Positions 24,501-35,087 of a DNA stretch of 64,000 nucleotides are shown here, in pieces. How positions within the stretch are numbered: the stretch's first letter is position 1; each line of letters opens with the position of its first letter. The position numbers and the translations under genes were made by a program. Source of the DNA: Scilla litardierei (taxonomy: Eukaryota; Streptophyta; Magnoliopsida; Asparagales; Asparagaceae); NCBI GenBank assembly GCA_030789695.1, contig CM061142.1, positions 604,323,659 to 604,387,658 on the forward strand, written 5' to 3'. Below the pieces are notes generated by a model. It was not told the origin of the DNA and did no database searches. It worked only from the letters and a program-made list of their open reading frames with translations.

Positions 24501-25099
24501 CAAGCATAGCCGAGATGCGCCGCTGCCCAATACTGCGATTATTCCAACTCAGGGTATTGCCAAAGGTTTTGAGCTCCAGAAGACCGCAGTTATTTATACA
24601 ATCGTTGAATTCATCAACAATGTGACCCTCAATCCTCCTGCCCCCCACCTTATCCATGGAATATCTAACACAATTAAAGTCCCCCTCCCATAATCCAAGG
24701 AGTACTTTTAAAATTGGATGATGCACCCATAATATCCTTCCAAAGGTTCCTTCGCTTTTGATAAGAGTTGGAAGCGTAAACCACAGTCATAACCATAACA
24801 AACCCCGCGCTATTAATGCAATTAACAGAGATAAGCTGCTCCGACATTCCAATAACCGTGCAATTCCAGGCAGCGGGATTGTACATAATCACAATACGCC
24901 CACTAGGATGCTCGGACCGGTTGTCAACAGACACCCAATCTTTAGGGAAGACTTTCAGAATTCTATGAGCATTAGCGGTAGAAACTTTGGTTTCAAGAAG
25001 GCCAACAATAGAGGGAGCGAACTTCCGAACCCGGAATTTGAGCTCATTACGTCTAGCGACGTTGTTAAGCCCCCGGGTATTCCAAATAAGAAGAGTCAT
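21553..25099 (-). pseudogene. LINE ORF2: endonuclease, reverse transcriptase, zf-RVT
   Basis: The start ATG overlaps the ORF1 stop as ATGA. The N-terminal endonuclease has LIWNTRG, GDFNCV and SDHSML. RT follows with KAPGPDGFNG, LKLDLRKAFDSV, GLRQGDPLSPYLF and the catalytic FADDLLVF. A zf-RVT region (GVPTSPYCILCSDNILEDVNHIFFEC) ends the protein, and I see no RNase H domain. The frame changes near 24690, 24400, 23540 and 22250, so no full product can be made. The protein would nick target DNA and prime reverse transcription at the nick. The longest open piece is 508 codons (23426-21900). Confidence 0.9.
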
Positions 25100-27024
25100 T
25101 GATCTAGAGGAGGGGGATGCTTAGCATCCCGATTGATTCTAGTGCTTTTACGGGTGCCCTTAGAACCCCCGTTGGGCCTCTTATGCTCATTACTTTTTTG
25201 TTTCAGTACGACTTGCTCTTCATGCCATGCTTCATTGACGATAGTCATATTATCGGGCTCCTCATCAGAATCTAAGGCATCCTTAGAATTATTAAGGAGG
25301 GAGGCGCTAGGCCTTCGAAGAATATTGAAGGGGTTGATATCGTTCAGCTTGGGCTTGCAAATCCTAGGGGACGCGATAGCCGAAGCGGTGGGCGAGCACG
25401 GTTTGGCAACCGTACACCCCAAAGTCACAGAGACCCCCGACCCATCCCCCCTATATTATTAGAGGAATCCATTTTAGAGATACACGGGTCTTCCATCACC
25501 CCCTCGCAGCTAGACGCAGCTAGCTCATGTTCCTTGTTACAGTACAAATTCTCAACTTCAGGGTCCAAGACGCCCTCAACCAATCCAAACATATCTTCAG
25601 CGCCGGAATCCCTTCCTCTTGAATGACGTTGTCTCTCCTCTCCGTCACTAGCATAGTAGATTCCTTGATTTTTGCCTCTGTCCTTGCTCAGGGTCGGAGT
25701 AGGCGAGTATCGCTGCTCCTTACTATTACAGCCCGTGCTACTAGTCACAGCTAGCTTAATTACATCACTAGCACCCCCCCTTTCTTTACAATAATACAAG
25801 CCAGACAAATCCCCCCGACCTTCCCCCGTACAAATCCCCTTACCCTTATTACAGATTCTTTCTTCTATATTAACAGACACATCAACCTCTTTGTCGCCCT
25901 TGTCTTCGCTGCTCCCCCCCCATTCCCTTATTACATTCCCCCTCTACAGTGTTAACATACACCTCAGCACAATCCCCAGCACCCTTTTTACAATCACCAA
26001 GCCCCTCCAAATCAACAGATAACTGGGTAACATTGACGCCTATAGCGCTCACATCATCCACAGTCCTTACAGGGACATAATCAGCATTCCCCTTAGCAAG
26101 ATTTGAAGAGGGACACTGCTCCGAGCTATGCCCAAAGCAGATGCAGTTGATACAGCGGGGGGGGCTCGCATTCGTACCTGACATCAACGTCGATCATCGC
26201 TGCATCACCGAGGTGCACGGAGATTGTACTCGGGAGAGGATCTTCCGCTTTAATCTCGATCAAGCATCTGGTGTAAGAGAGCCGCTCCAGCTTCGCCGTC
26301 GCACGGTCCAAGCAAATAGGGACTCCGACGACGCTCGCAATAACATTGAGGATACGGAGCGTCCACAAGTTTGTAGGGAGATTAGGGAACCGTACCCAAG
26401 TGGGAACCGCCGTAAGGAGATCTCTTTCAAACCCCCGCTTCCGCGCTCCACCTTTGCAACACCACGAGCCTCCCGTCAAACAGCCAAGGGCCGCCGTGTA
26501 ACACCACATCTCTGTCTTCCTTAGTCTCAAAACGGAAGAAGAAGAAGCCGAGAGAAAATTTTTACCTCACCCTTAGTCTTCCATGATCGCATCGCCCAAG
26601 CTTTTATTTGCCCAAAGTAGGGGATGTCGCCCACCACATACCCTACGACAGTGTTCTCCCAACATTCAACACCTTCAGCCAACATCTCCTCAGATAGCAC
26701 CGCCACAGCAACTCCATCTTCGTCAATGTCCGGGGGGACAAATGTCATACTCAGAGAGTTAGTCACATTTCTTGAACTAGAGCAGACTTCAGACCATGAC
26801 CGCTTCTCAGCATTAGCATTGATCTTCAACGGGATCTTCGGCCTCATCGCCCTTCTTTCAAACACTTTACGTGTGTCTACTCTCCTTCCCAACTTATTCT
26901 CCGGGTTCAAAACACCATCGCGCTTGGGGCCTTGAGAGAACGGTCTGTTGGCCTTCTTTCCTACCACCTTCCATCCACCAACAGCAACTTCATTCTCCAT
27001 TGACATCGGATCGCCGCTCGACAA
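25096..27024 (-). pseudogene. LINE ORF1: DUF4283-like RNA-binding protein with zinc knuckle
   Basis: It starts MSSGDPMSMENEVAVGG. The middle holds the DUF4283-type block (LLTAVPTWVRFPNLPTNLWT, CLDRATAKLE), then a CCHC knuckle (CINCICFGHSSEQC). A long polar C-terminal tail ends with a basic run near GTRKSTRINRD. The frame breaks near 26530, near 26400 at a G run, and near 26180 and 25880. The last frame closes at 25096-25098, overlapping the ORF2 ATG. It is likely a nucleic-acid-binding chaperone. The identification rests on motif recognition. Confidence 0.82.
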
Positions 27025-27495
27025 CAGAGCAAGAAGTCGTCAGGATAGAGAAGAAACACAAGCAAGAACACCAAGACTACAGATCGTAAATCTTAATCAA
27101 ACAGAACCTAGATCCTGAATGACTCACCCTTGGGATCAAGATCTAAAACAGATCTTGATCCAGAAATCCGCAGAGAGCAACATGACTCACACCGGATGAA
27201 CTCAGCAGCTCTTCAAATCTCAGATCTCAGATGCAGGCCTCCCCTCAGATCTCAGATGAAAGAAAAGAGAGGAATTAGATGCAGTAATCTCAAAGGAATC
27301 ACCGGAGAAACAGCGATCGAGCTTACCGCCGGATCGGGATCTTACAACAAGATCCCGATCCGTCAAGAGGACACCGAGTAGGGCAGATCGACACCGTCAG
27401 GAAGGTCCGACCGATCGACGCCGCCAGCCTCCCGGACCTCAGATCTAAACCTCTCAGATCTACCAAACCGAAGAGGAGAGGGGCTTCGCTCGCAC
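27025..27495 (-). other. LINE 5' untranslated region
   Basis: It holds GATC-rich sequence with repeated cagatctcagat units around 27220-27260. It would contain the internal promoter of an L1-type element. I see no ORF. Confidence 0.65.
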
Positions 27496-27517
27496 GCTTT
27501 CAGTTTAATAGTTAGAG

Positions 27518-27519
<2 letters not shown>
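27496..27519. repeat. Target site duplication of the LINE, right copy
   Basis: Identical to 21346-21369. Confidence 0.92.

Positions 27520-27585
<66 letters not shown>
27519..27585. repeat. (TA)n microsatellite
   Basis: A pure TA run of about 66 bp next to the LINE insertion site. Confidence 0.97.
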
Positions 27586-27588
<3 letters not shown>

Positions 27589-29459
27589 AATTAGTCCAAT
27601 ATATAAAACTACCTCTGTTTTAGCATGGATGATGCACATCTTTTAATAGTTAGCAGATCAGTAAAATTAGTATAGGTTGGTCATCATACTGCAGGTTAAT
27701 TAGAATGTTACACATTTATATGTAGTAGTTCTATGTGTTATATTGGTCCTACATGTCATGTAATGTTAGAATATTTCAATGAGTTAGCTTTTTGTAATAC
27801 TTACCTAAGTTAATAAATTGTTTGTTAATCTAGTTAACACGGGAATACCTTAAAGTTAGCATGCTGTTGTTAGGGTTGTTTATAATAATAGTTAGAGAAA
27901 GTTATTGTTAGTTTAGTTAGAATTTAGTTGTTATTAAACCATGTAACATGTTAGTGTCTTAGTTTCGTTTTCCAGTAACTGTTAATACCAATATAAGTAT
28001 GCTGTATGTATGATATGAACACTCCTAGGGCCGAGAACCTAATAAAATCGAATCATTAGACGACGTAGGAACTTATTGTAATGTTGTTGTGATCAAAACA
28101 GCTTATTCTGAATTTTTGTTTTATTAAACCAGCGAACCGTCATCACCGTAGCGTCATGCCCGTCGAGACGTTTCCGACGACACCAAGAACACCAAAAACA
28201 GGCAAGTATATGATTTGTTATGATTTTTAGAAGTTTCGGCACGTTTACGCCGCCTTCATGTTTTGCTGTGTAACTCAAAATTTAGACGTGAAATGACGTA
28301 CAAAACTGACACCATAATGACTAGGACGAAAATTAGGATCCAACGGTATATCATACGATATATCCCCAATTTAAACAACTAGAAAAAGAAATCGTTTCTG
28401 TAGTAAGTTGAACTAAAAGGACGTAATCGTCATTATTTGAAATTACGGAAACGGTCGTTCGACCCGTTTCCGCTTTGCAGAACTGTCACCATAAAACTTT
28501 AATATTGTCAACAATGAAATTCAGTGAGTCTTGACATGATTAACAATATGGACATCGTGAAATCGTGCGCCTCGAAGGCGATATCGTGATATTGTGATGT
28601 CGTGTGAGTCGACTAGGCCGGATCGTGTTCCGGCAAAACTTTTGGGTGGGGTTAGGGTTGAGCGGCCACTGGGCGTATGAAAGGTACTCTCCTCAAGAAC
28701 ACCACCCGACGCGGTGGGTTAGTGTCAATCACGGTAAGCCCCCGTGAGAGGAACGACATTCTCATCACGACCTAAAGGCGAGAACCCTAGATTAGATGTG
28801 AATTCTTGACATGGTCATTGTAACGCTAACTTGGTCATCGTGAATATTGAAATGCTAACAAACTCTGAGAATCTAACTTTAAACATGCCATCGACTAGAA
28901 CTGCATGCTAGGATTGTTTCTTTCTGCTCTGTAATTGTTAAATGTTAATTGCTGCAGTCGTTTCTTTTAAATTTAATGATGCTTCTAAATTTCATATACT
29001 TGTTATATACTTCGCCTTGGGATGCTAACTCTTTCTTGCAGACCCCTAGCTGACATACATTCATGTTTGTGGATGTATGTCAGGTTCAGAGCTTGAGTAC
29101 CACCTGACTTGGAGAGCCAGAGTTGTCGAAGACGTCGAGACGTTTTCTGCAGAAGACTAGAGTCTCTTTTCCGTCATTGCTTTGAGTTTTAGTTTAGTTC
29201 CTTGTAGTAGGATTAGTGTTTGGGTGTAGTTTCCTTTGGCCATGCTGAGGCCCTGTTGTTTTATTTTCTGTACGAACAATTCTGGAAGTGCCCATTTAAT
29301 TTAATGAAATGTTTTCTGGTTGTTCTGATACGCAAATGCAAGGACCCTTTTCTGTGTTTTTATCACAGACGCTTATTGAACTCGAGCTTCACCGCTCCAG
29401 TTCAAGCGGACCGCGTAACGCCCTTGCTTCCGGTTTCTTTTGGGAAGCGGGGCGTTACA

Positions 29460-29464
29460 GTAAG
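29460..29464. repeat. Target site duplication of element D, right copy
   Basis: gtaag follows GGCGTTACA. Confidence 0.93.
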
Positions 29465-30084
29465 TAAACGACTAAAATGGGATTCGTCTCTTTCATTAAA
29501 GAGGAGTTAGTGTCACAGGTTTAGTACGACCTTTGTGTTAAACCTCGGTCGTGGTACGTTGTCGGATGTACAATGTGTATATAACAAAGACCGATGTATA
29601 CTGACCAATGCTGGCTAGTGGGGTTGACGGTTTACCATACCCTAGGCAATGCAGCAAAACAGTCTTGACGAAGGGACTAAAACTGCGGTATTCATCGCTG
29701 ACACAGTCAGAGTGATCCCAACGACACTTTTGTCGATGGGTCAATCACGTAAGTATGATGCTAAAATAGGGATGACACCTGCTGCTCGTGGTTACTGTCA
29801 TCTAGGGATTTCGAGTCCCAAACTGTAGAAGGGTCAGGCTATATGGTCTCACACCGAGTAGTATTCACGTCTTAGTAATAGGAAGTACGATAAGAGGAAT
29901 GCATTCGATGCAATGGAATAATTAAGCTCACAATTGGATTGTGAACATAAAGCTATGAGTTTAGGATTTAGGATTGAAGAGGACTTCCTAAACCGCGTTG
30001 GAATCAGAGCTCAAACGAGCCCAGAAACATGAAAACAACACAGAAGTGCCAAAGTGGGTCAGACCCACTTTGGAGAGGCCAAAC

Positions 30085-30470
30085 CTGCAAAAAGGGGGCG
30101 GGTGCACCCGCTTCTTAAGAAGGGCTTGCCCGCTAAGGCGAGCAGGTGCGCCCGCTTCAGAAGCGGGTGCGGGCAAGCAGGTGCGCCCGCTTCAGAAGCG
30201 GGCGCACCCGCTGCAGCCAGTGGGGCCAGCCCAATTGGCGGGCTGTCGTGCTCGCTCAGCCTAGCGGGCGCCGGCCCGCTGAGTGGGCCAGGCGCGAGCT
30301 GAGCGGGCCAGGCGCGAGCTGAGCAGGCCAGGCGCCCGCTGTGGGCACATCAGGCCTGCCCGCTAAGCGGGCAGGCACGCCAGCTGTGCCCCATTGCGGG
30401 CGCCCGCCCGCAAAGAGTGTGGGCATGCCCGCTTGGCTTAGTGGGCGCGCCTGCGACTTAAGTACTGATA
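30085..30470. repeat. GC-rich hairpin cluster in element C 5' LTR
   Basis: It holds many copies of gcgggc and its complement gcccgc. The stretch 30181-30207 is a perfect inverted repeat with 13-bp arms around one base; a related one lies at about 30147-30170. ORFs here are products of the base bias. Confidence 0.85.
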
Positions 30471-30760
30471 TTTAGGGTTTTGAAATCCCTTTGTGACGGC
30501 TACGAGCTACGACTTTTGCCCAACTTTGGGCAATTGTTTAAGGGATCAAATGAAGTCGGAATTCGTCGCCGTTTGTTCCTACGCGTTCACCATTCGAAAC
30601 TCTTCGAAATGATAACTTGTATCGTATCTGAGGCTCAATGGTGAGGGATATTTAATTGGTTGAAGTTAGGCCTTTAAGAAAGGCTTACTAACTTAATTAA
30701 ATTCCTCTTTGATTATTTAGTCCCACATTGCTCGTGCGACGAGCAAGGGGTCTAGCTCCA

Positions 30761-30770
30761 TATTTAAATA
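30761..30770 (+). promoter_or_regulatory. TATA box of element C 5' LTR
   Basis: tatttaaata sits about 500 bp before the LTR end. The 3' LTR has tatataaat at 36882-36890. Confidence 0.6.
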
Positions 30771-31279
30771 GGGGTGGACATCCGAGAGAAATTTTGTAAC
30801 GAGTCTCCGATTCGAGAATCTCCTGATTTTTGAGCACGCTGGATCGACGACTTAATTATTCCTCCTCTTTCTTCCTATCTTGCAATCGAGTCCTAGGAAG
30901 GCCGCGGGGAGGTTTGGATCGGATCCCGAAGTTTCTGACGTGGATATTCTCAAGTGAAACTTTCTTCGGTAAGTGCTTGGATCGCTTCGGGTGGATCGGA
31001 TCGAAGGCGCAAGGCGGCTCAGCTTCGAGGAGCGAAAGAAGGTGGTGCGGTACATCTTGCCTGCTCCAAGGCCAAGATTCCGGGTATGTCATTTAGTAGC
31101 TTTCTAGTGTAATTTTAATAATGTCGTAGTAGTATAGATCCCTCTTGGGGTGGTCAGATCCACCCAAAGTCGGCATAGATCCTGGCTAGTTTCTGGCTGC
31201 GATTTTTAATCCCTCTGTTGTCCGTCCGACGTAAGACGAGCACAGAGCTGAGCCCTAAGAGTCTGCCAAAACCTTTCAG

Positions 31280-31291
31280 TGGTATCAGAGC
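31280..31291 (+). other. Primer binding site of element C, tRNA-iMet type
   Basis: TGGTATCAGAGC lies one base after the 5' LTR. It is the standard plant copia primer site. Confidence 0.95.
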
Positions 31292-33000
31292 TTCTAGGTA
31301 TGCAAGTTGATCTTGAACTGCGATGTTTTAAAATTATTGATTGTTTACTAAATGATTGTACAAATTTTTTTAACATTATGCGATAACGTTAGAATGAATC
31401 ACTTATTTCTTAAATTGTTTTTAAATTGTTTTAAAAACATGGGATTTTTTAAAGAAATATTTTAATTCATGAGATGATGTTAAAATTAATGTTTCTTATG
31501 ATTAGAAGTTTTTTTAAAGATTATTTTCTGTGATAAAATCATCTTAGAAGTTTTCTAATAAGTTGTAGTGATTTTAAATAAAATGGTTTGTATTAAATAT
31601 TATTTGATAATTTTTGAAGCCATCATTTTATAAGATAAAATATTTAAGGTTTAAAATCATATCTTTTTAAATTTAAATTTTAAATTTTAAAAGGATTGCA
31701 TGTTATTTATTTGATAAATGATTTAACATATTATGCTATTTAAATGTTAAATAGTTGAACCCTAACTTTATGCGATAATGATTAGCGTTGTTTATGTTTA
31801 ATGGCATGATGTAAAATTTGATTATTCACGAACCCTTTTAGGTTAGCCATTAATTCTTTAAAAATTTATAAGATGAATTTTTAATAATTGTGACATGCTA
31901 TGTTTTAATGAACATTTACAACATTTAAACCTAATTCCTGAATAGGGTAGTCCTCTTTAACGACGATTATTATTTTGATCGTTTCAATAATAATTTTCAT
32001 TAAATGACCACACTTTAAAGGTGTTGAAATTGATTTATTAAAATCCTAATGAAGATTAGGGTAGCACGTTGAACGAATGCACTTTATAGTTGATAAGGTC
32101 TTAATAAAAGCTATTAACGAATCCTAATAAATTTTGAATATTAAGGATTCCACTTGTTGATAGGATTAATTAGTGTTAATAAAAGCCTTTTAGTTTACGA
32201 CATGCATATATAAATGAAAAGTGTCATTCAATGGATCATGAAACCGGTCAATGTGCTTGGCTAAGTTTGTTGGGTCACCCTAGCTTGTCTGGGAGTAAGT
32301 GATCTTGGCTTAGTCAATTCCCTGGCCATGTCCGCTGGACCGCAATGACACAAATTATGATTATATGACATCCTGAAGTATACCTAAGTTTAATATGTTA
32401 ATAATCTTTTTCAAGATAAAATGTAGCCCTCCTTGTTTTAGGGGTTGGCAACTGTAGGACCTGTGTTCCAGATATTGAGCTACACTCAAGCTGTGACATG
32501 GCAACCTTGTAGAAACCAACTTCTTAAATACATATGATGTAATCTTGATTAACCCAAAGTGAATACACCGAGCGCCGGCGTAAGTAAACTTTATGATATA
32601 GTCTAGTCTTGACCCAAACCGTCGTGTCGTGAATACACTGAGCACCGGCGTAAGTTGAGCTAGAAGCGAAAACAAGGGTCCAACTAGGCTAGACATTATG
32701 ATTTGGATGAGCTACACTCATGATCATAAATCGCTAGGGGTAAAATAGATAGGGAGTCATATTTGATATGATTTATGATGAGTGCATGAGTCGACTACAG
32801 AGTCTAACAACTTGTGAGCTACACTCAAGGTTGTCAGACTCAGGGTAGTCGGATCCCTCTCCCACAAATATTTTATTATAATAAATTGTTTATTATAGTG
32901 GCTTTAATTCATAAAATTAGTGGGAGAATATAGTTTTAATAAAAACTGCTTAAAACTATGCAAAGAACATATACTAATTCGATCTATTTTAAAATGCAAT
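31292..33000 (+). other. Element C leader, non-coding
   Basis: About 1.7 kb of AT-rich sequence without an ORF of note. Short repeats such as gagcrccggcgtaagt near 32570 and 32645, and gagctacactca near 32480, 32709 and 32817, are present. Confidence 0.75.
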
Positions 33001-33821
33001 ATGGAGTCGGGAATGAAATTCATTATTGAGAGGAATGTGCTAGATGGAACCAACTATAAGGATTGGCTAAGGAACATTAAGTTGGTCCTCTCGCTGATCG
33101 GGATTAGCTACGTACTGACCGAGGATGCTCCTGAGAAGCCTGACGCGAATGCCACTAATGAGGAGAAGGAGGCTTACAGGTAGCACCAGAGAGATGCAGA
33201 GAAGGCCAGGTGCCTTACTCTGGCTTATATGACCAACGACCTGTAGGAAGCATGAACATATGGATGTTCGTAGCATGCTTCTAAATGCTAAGGAGTTGCA
33301 TGGCAAGAGTTCTAGAGCTAACAGGTTTGAAGCCGCCTGCAACCTCTGGGGAACTAAGATGGAGACGGGCCATGTGCAAGATCATGGTATAAAGATGATC
33401 GGGTACATAGAAGATGCTGCCCAATTAGGTTTTGTCCTCGAAAACAAAATGAGCATGGACATTATCCTGAATTCTTTATTCCCCCGACTTCAAACAATTC
33501 ATTACTGGTTTCATCATGAACAGTACTGAAACGGATCTTCCTGGTCTCCTGAACATGCTTAGGCAGTTTGAGGAGATCGAGAAGAAGCCGACTGTGTTGG
33601 TTGTTGGCTCTGCTTCTTCTGACCAGCCGAAAGACAAAGGTAAGAAGAGGCAGGTCCCACAACCAACCAAGGTGAAGAATGGGAAGAAGAAGAAATGGGC
33701 TCTGTTGAAATCCAAATGCTTCCACTGCCATAAGCCAGGCCATTGGAAGAGGAACTGCAAGGTTTACCTTGCCGAGAAGAAGGGGTATGCTGATGCCTCT
33801 ACCTCAGGAACTAATTATTAA
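33001..33821 (+). pseudogene. Copia Gag (element C)
   Basis: The start MESGMKFIIERNVLDGTNYKDWL is a typical copia Gag N-terminus. The frame meets a TAG at 33181-33183 and shifts twice (frames beginning 33260 and 33516). The middle keeps LWGTKMETG and a coiled region. The end has a Lys-rich linker and a CCHC knuckle (CFHCHKPGHWKRNC). Gag would form the particle, but this copy cannot give an intact protein. No protease motif follows. The ATG at 32920 lies in the same frame upstream but adds residues unlike the family, so I prefer 33001. Confidence 0.85.
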
Positions 33822-35077
33822 ATAAGAGCATAACATTTCCATTAAGCTTTGATATATGGTATGAGATACCAATATATTTAGTAAGACATATGTATAATGT
33901 CTACAGGTGCTTAAGGTGAAGCAAGGGATGGAAGAAGTTCAGTTCACGGTCGGTATCGGAGTAATCGTTGCTGCTGGGGCCATATGTAAACTTCATGAGA
34001 TAACAACAAGGAGAAGAAGAAGTCGACACTCTTTTATTATTTGAATAAATGTGTCGATTATATTTTGTTTCAAAACAATGATTGAGCAATTGTTGCTCAA
34101 TATTAATTTTGATCTTGAACAAATTTTGATTCACCATGAATGAATTGGTTGTTAGTTAATTTCCTTGGTATTTATGCTCTGTCTTCAAATGTGATTTGTT
34201 GAGAATGGCTGATTGCTGCGAATATGGATGTTGAAGTTGATGTGGAAAATTTCTTGGGCTGTCATGAAAACTTCTATGTTAATGTGATTATCTGGAAGTT
34301 GTCAGTACACACACACATGTAGATATATTGCTAATCAAAGTAATATGTGGGTTCCAGTAACGTATAATAGATGTGATCTAACTTATACTGTCAATAAGAA
34401 TAGTTCTTATTGAACTACAATTATACTTCAAATTAGAAGATTAATGCAGTTAGGGGAAAGAACGATGCAGGAAATTTTGACTGAGTTACTTAGCATCAAG
34501 ATTCCTATAAACTGATCTTGGTATAACTCATTCGTCAAGATAGCCTGACACGGTGCAGTCCTATTAAGCACTAATAAACTGGTTAGACTTGATAAATTTT
34601 CTAAATGAGATTTAGAATTTTAAGTCGGAGTTATTAACCAGAAGGTTCTCAAAGTCAGTGGGAGCTGGCATGTAGACTTAGTTCCGTTTCGGACTAAGTT
34701 ATAAGTCCCAGTTACTAAACTCTATATGTGACATCGAATCAAAAGTTTTTTATGTCAAAGATATAGAAAGTTAGGTGTTATTTATGTACTTGACATAATT
34801 TACACAGAAATAACTGAAACATGCTATGACTGACTAGTAGATATGATAAACACTACATCAAGTTGTATGAGCTAATCGTTAGCTATACAAGAAGGAAAAT
34901 CGTTGGATGAGATCCAAAGACATTTCGGAAGGTCAACCTGGTGTGATCAAGTGATGTATAAATAAGACTCCATAATAGATACGTGTTAGCAGATCCACTT
35001 TTAGGTTTGACATGTGATGTCCAGTATAACTGATATACTGTAGCGATATGAGATACCGAGATAAATAGCCTAAGTGC
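33822..35077 (+). other. Element C 3' internal region, no pol
   Basis: AT-rich sequence with stops in all frames. No integrase or RT motif is visible where pol would be. Confidence 0.75.
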
Positions 35078-35087
35078 AAGTGGGAGA
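35078..35087 (+). other. Polypurine tract of element C
   Basis: AAGTGGGAGA directly precedes the 3' LTR. Confidence 0.85.

Larger units (their letters stand above)
21370..27495 (-). mobile_element. L1-type LINE
   Basis: It is about 6.1 kb on the minus strand with a short A tail (T run at 21370), ORF1 and ORF2 in L1 order and a perfect 24-bp target duplication. The length, with a 5' leader, suggests it is full-length. Both ORFs are broken. Confidence 0.93.
15918..29459 (+). mobile_element. Element D: non-autonomous Ty3/gypsy with unequal LTRs
   Basis: LTRs TGTAACGACC...GGCGTTACA, a TGGTGGCCCATGC primer-side block and the purine tract AAGGTGGGTATGA are all present. The internal region is about 2.7 kb without pol. 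A LINE lies in the 3' LTR. The 5-bp duplication gtaag is intact. Confidence 0.92.
20096..29459 (+). repeat. Element D 3' LTR, interrupted by LINE
   Basis: About 3.2 kb remain after removing the LINE. The parts 20096-20202 and 28119-29459 align with the 5' LTR. The part between them is full-length LTR lost from the other copy. Confidence 0.9.
15345..31278 (+). repeat. Element C 5' LTR, interrupted by element D
   Basis: It consists of 15345-15917 and 29465-31278, about 2.39 kb together, and aligns with 35088-37445. Confidence 0.92.

Noticed and set aside
30000..30302. Ala/Gly/Pro-rich ORFs in GC-rich DNA, also at 36124-36555
   Set aside because: They are products of gcgggc/gcccgc repeats in element C LTRs and differ between the LTRs.
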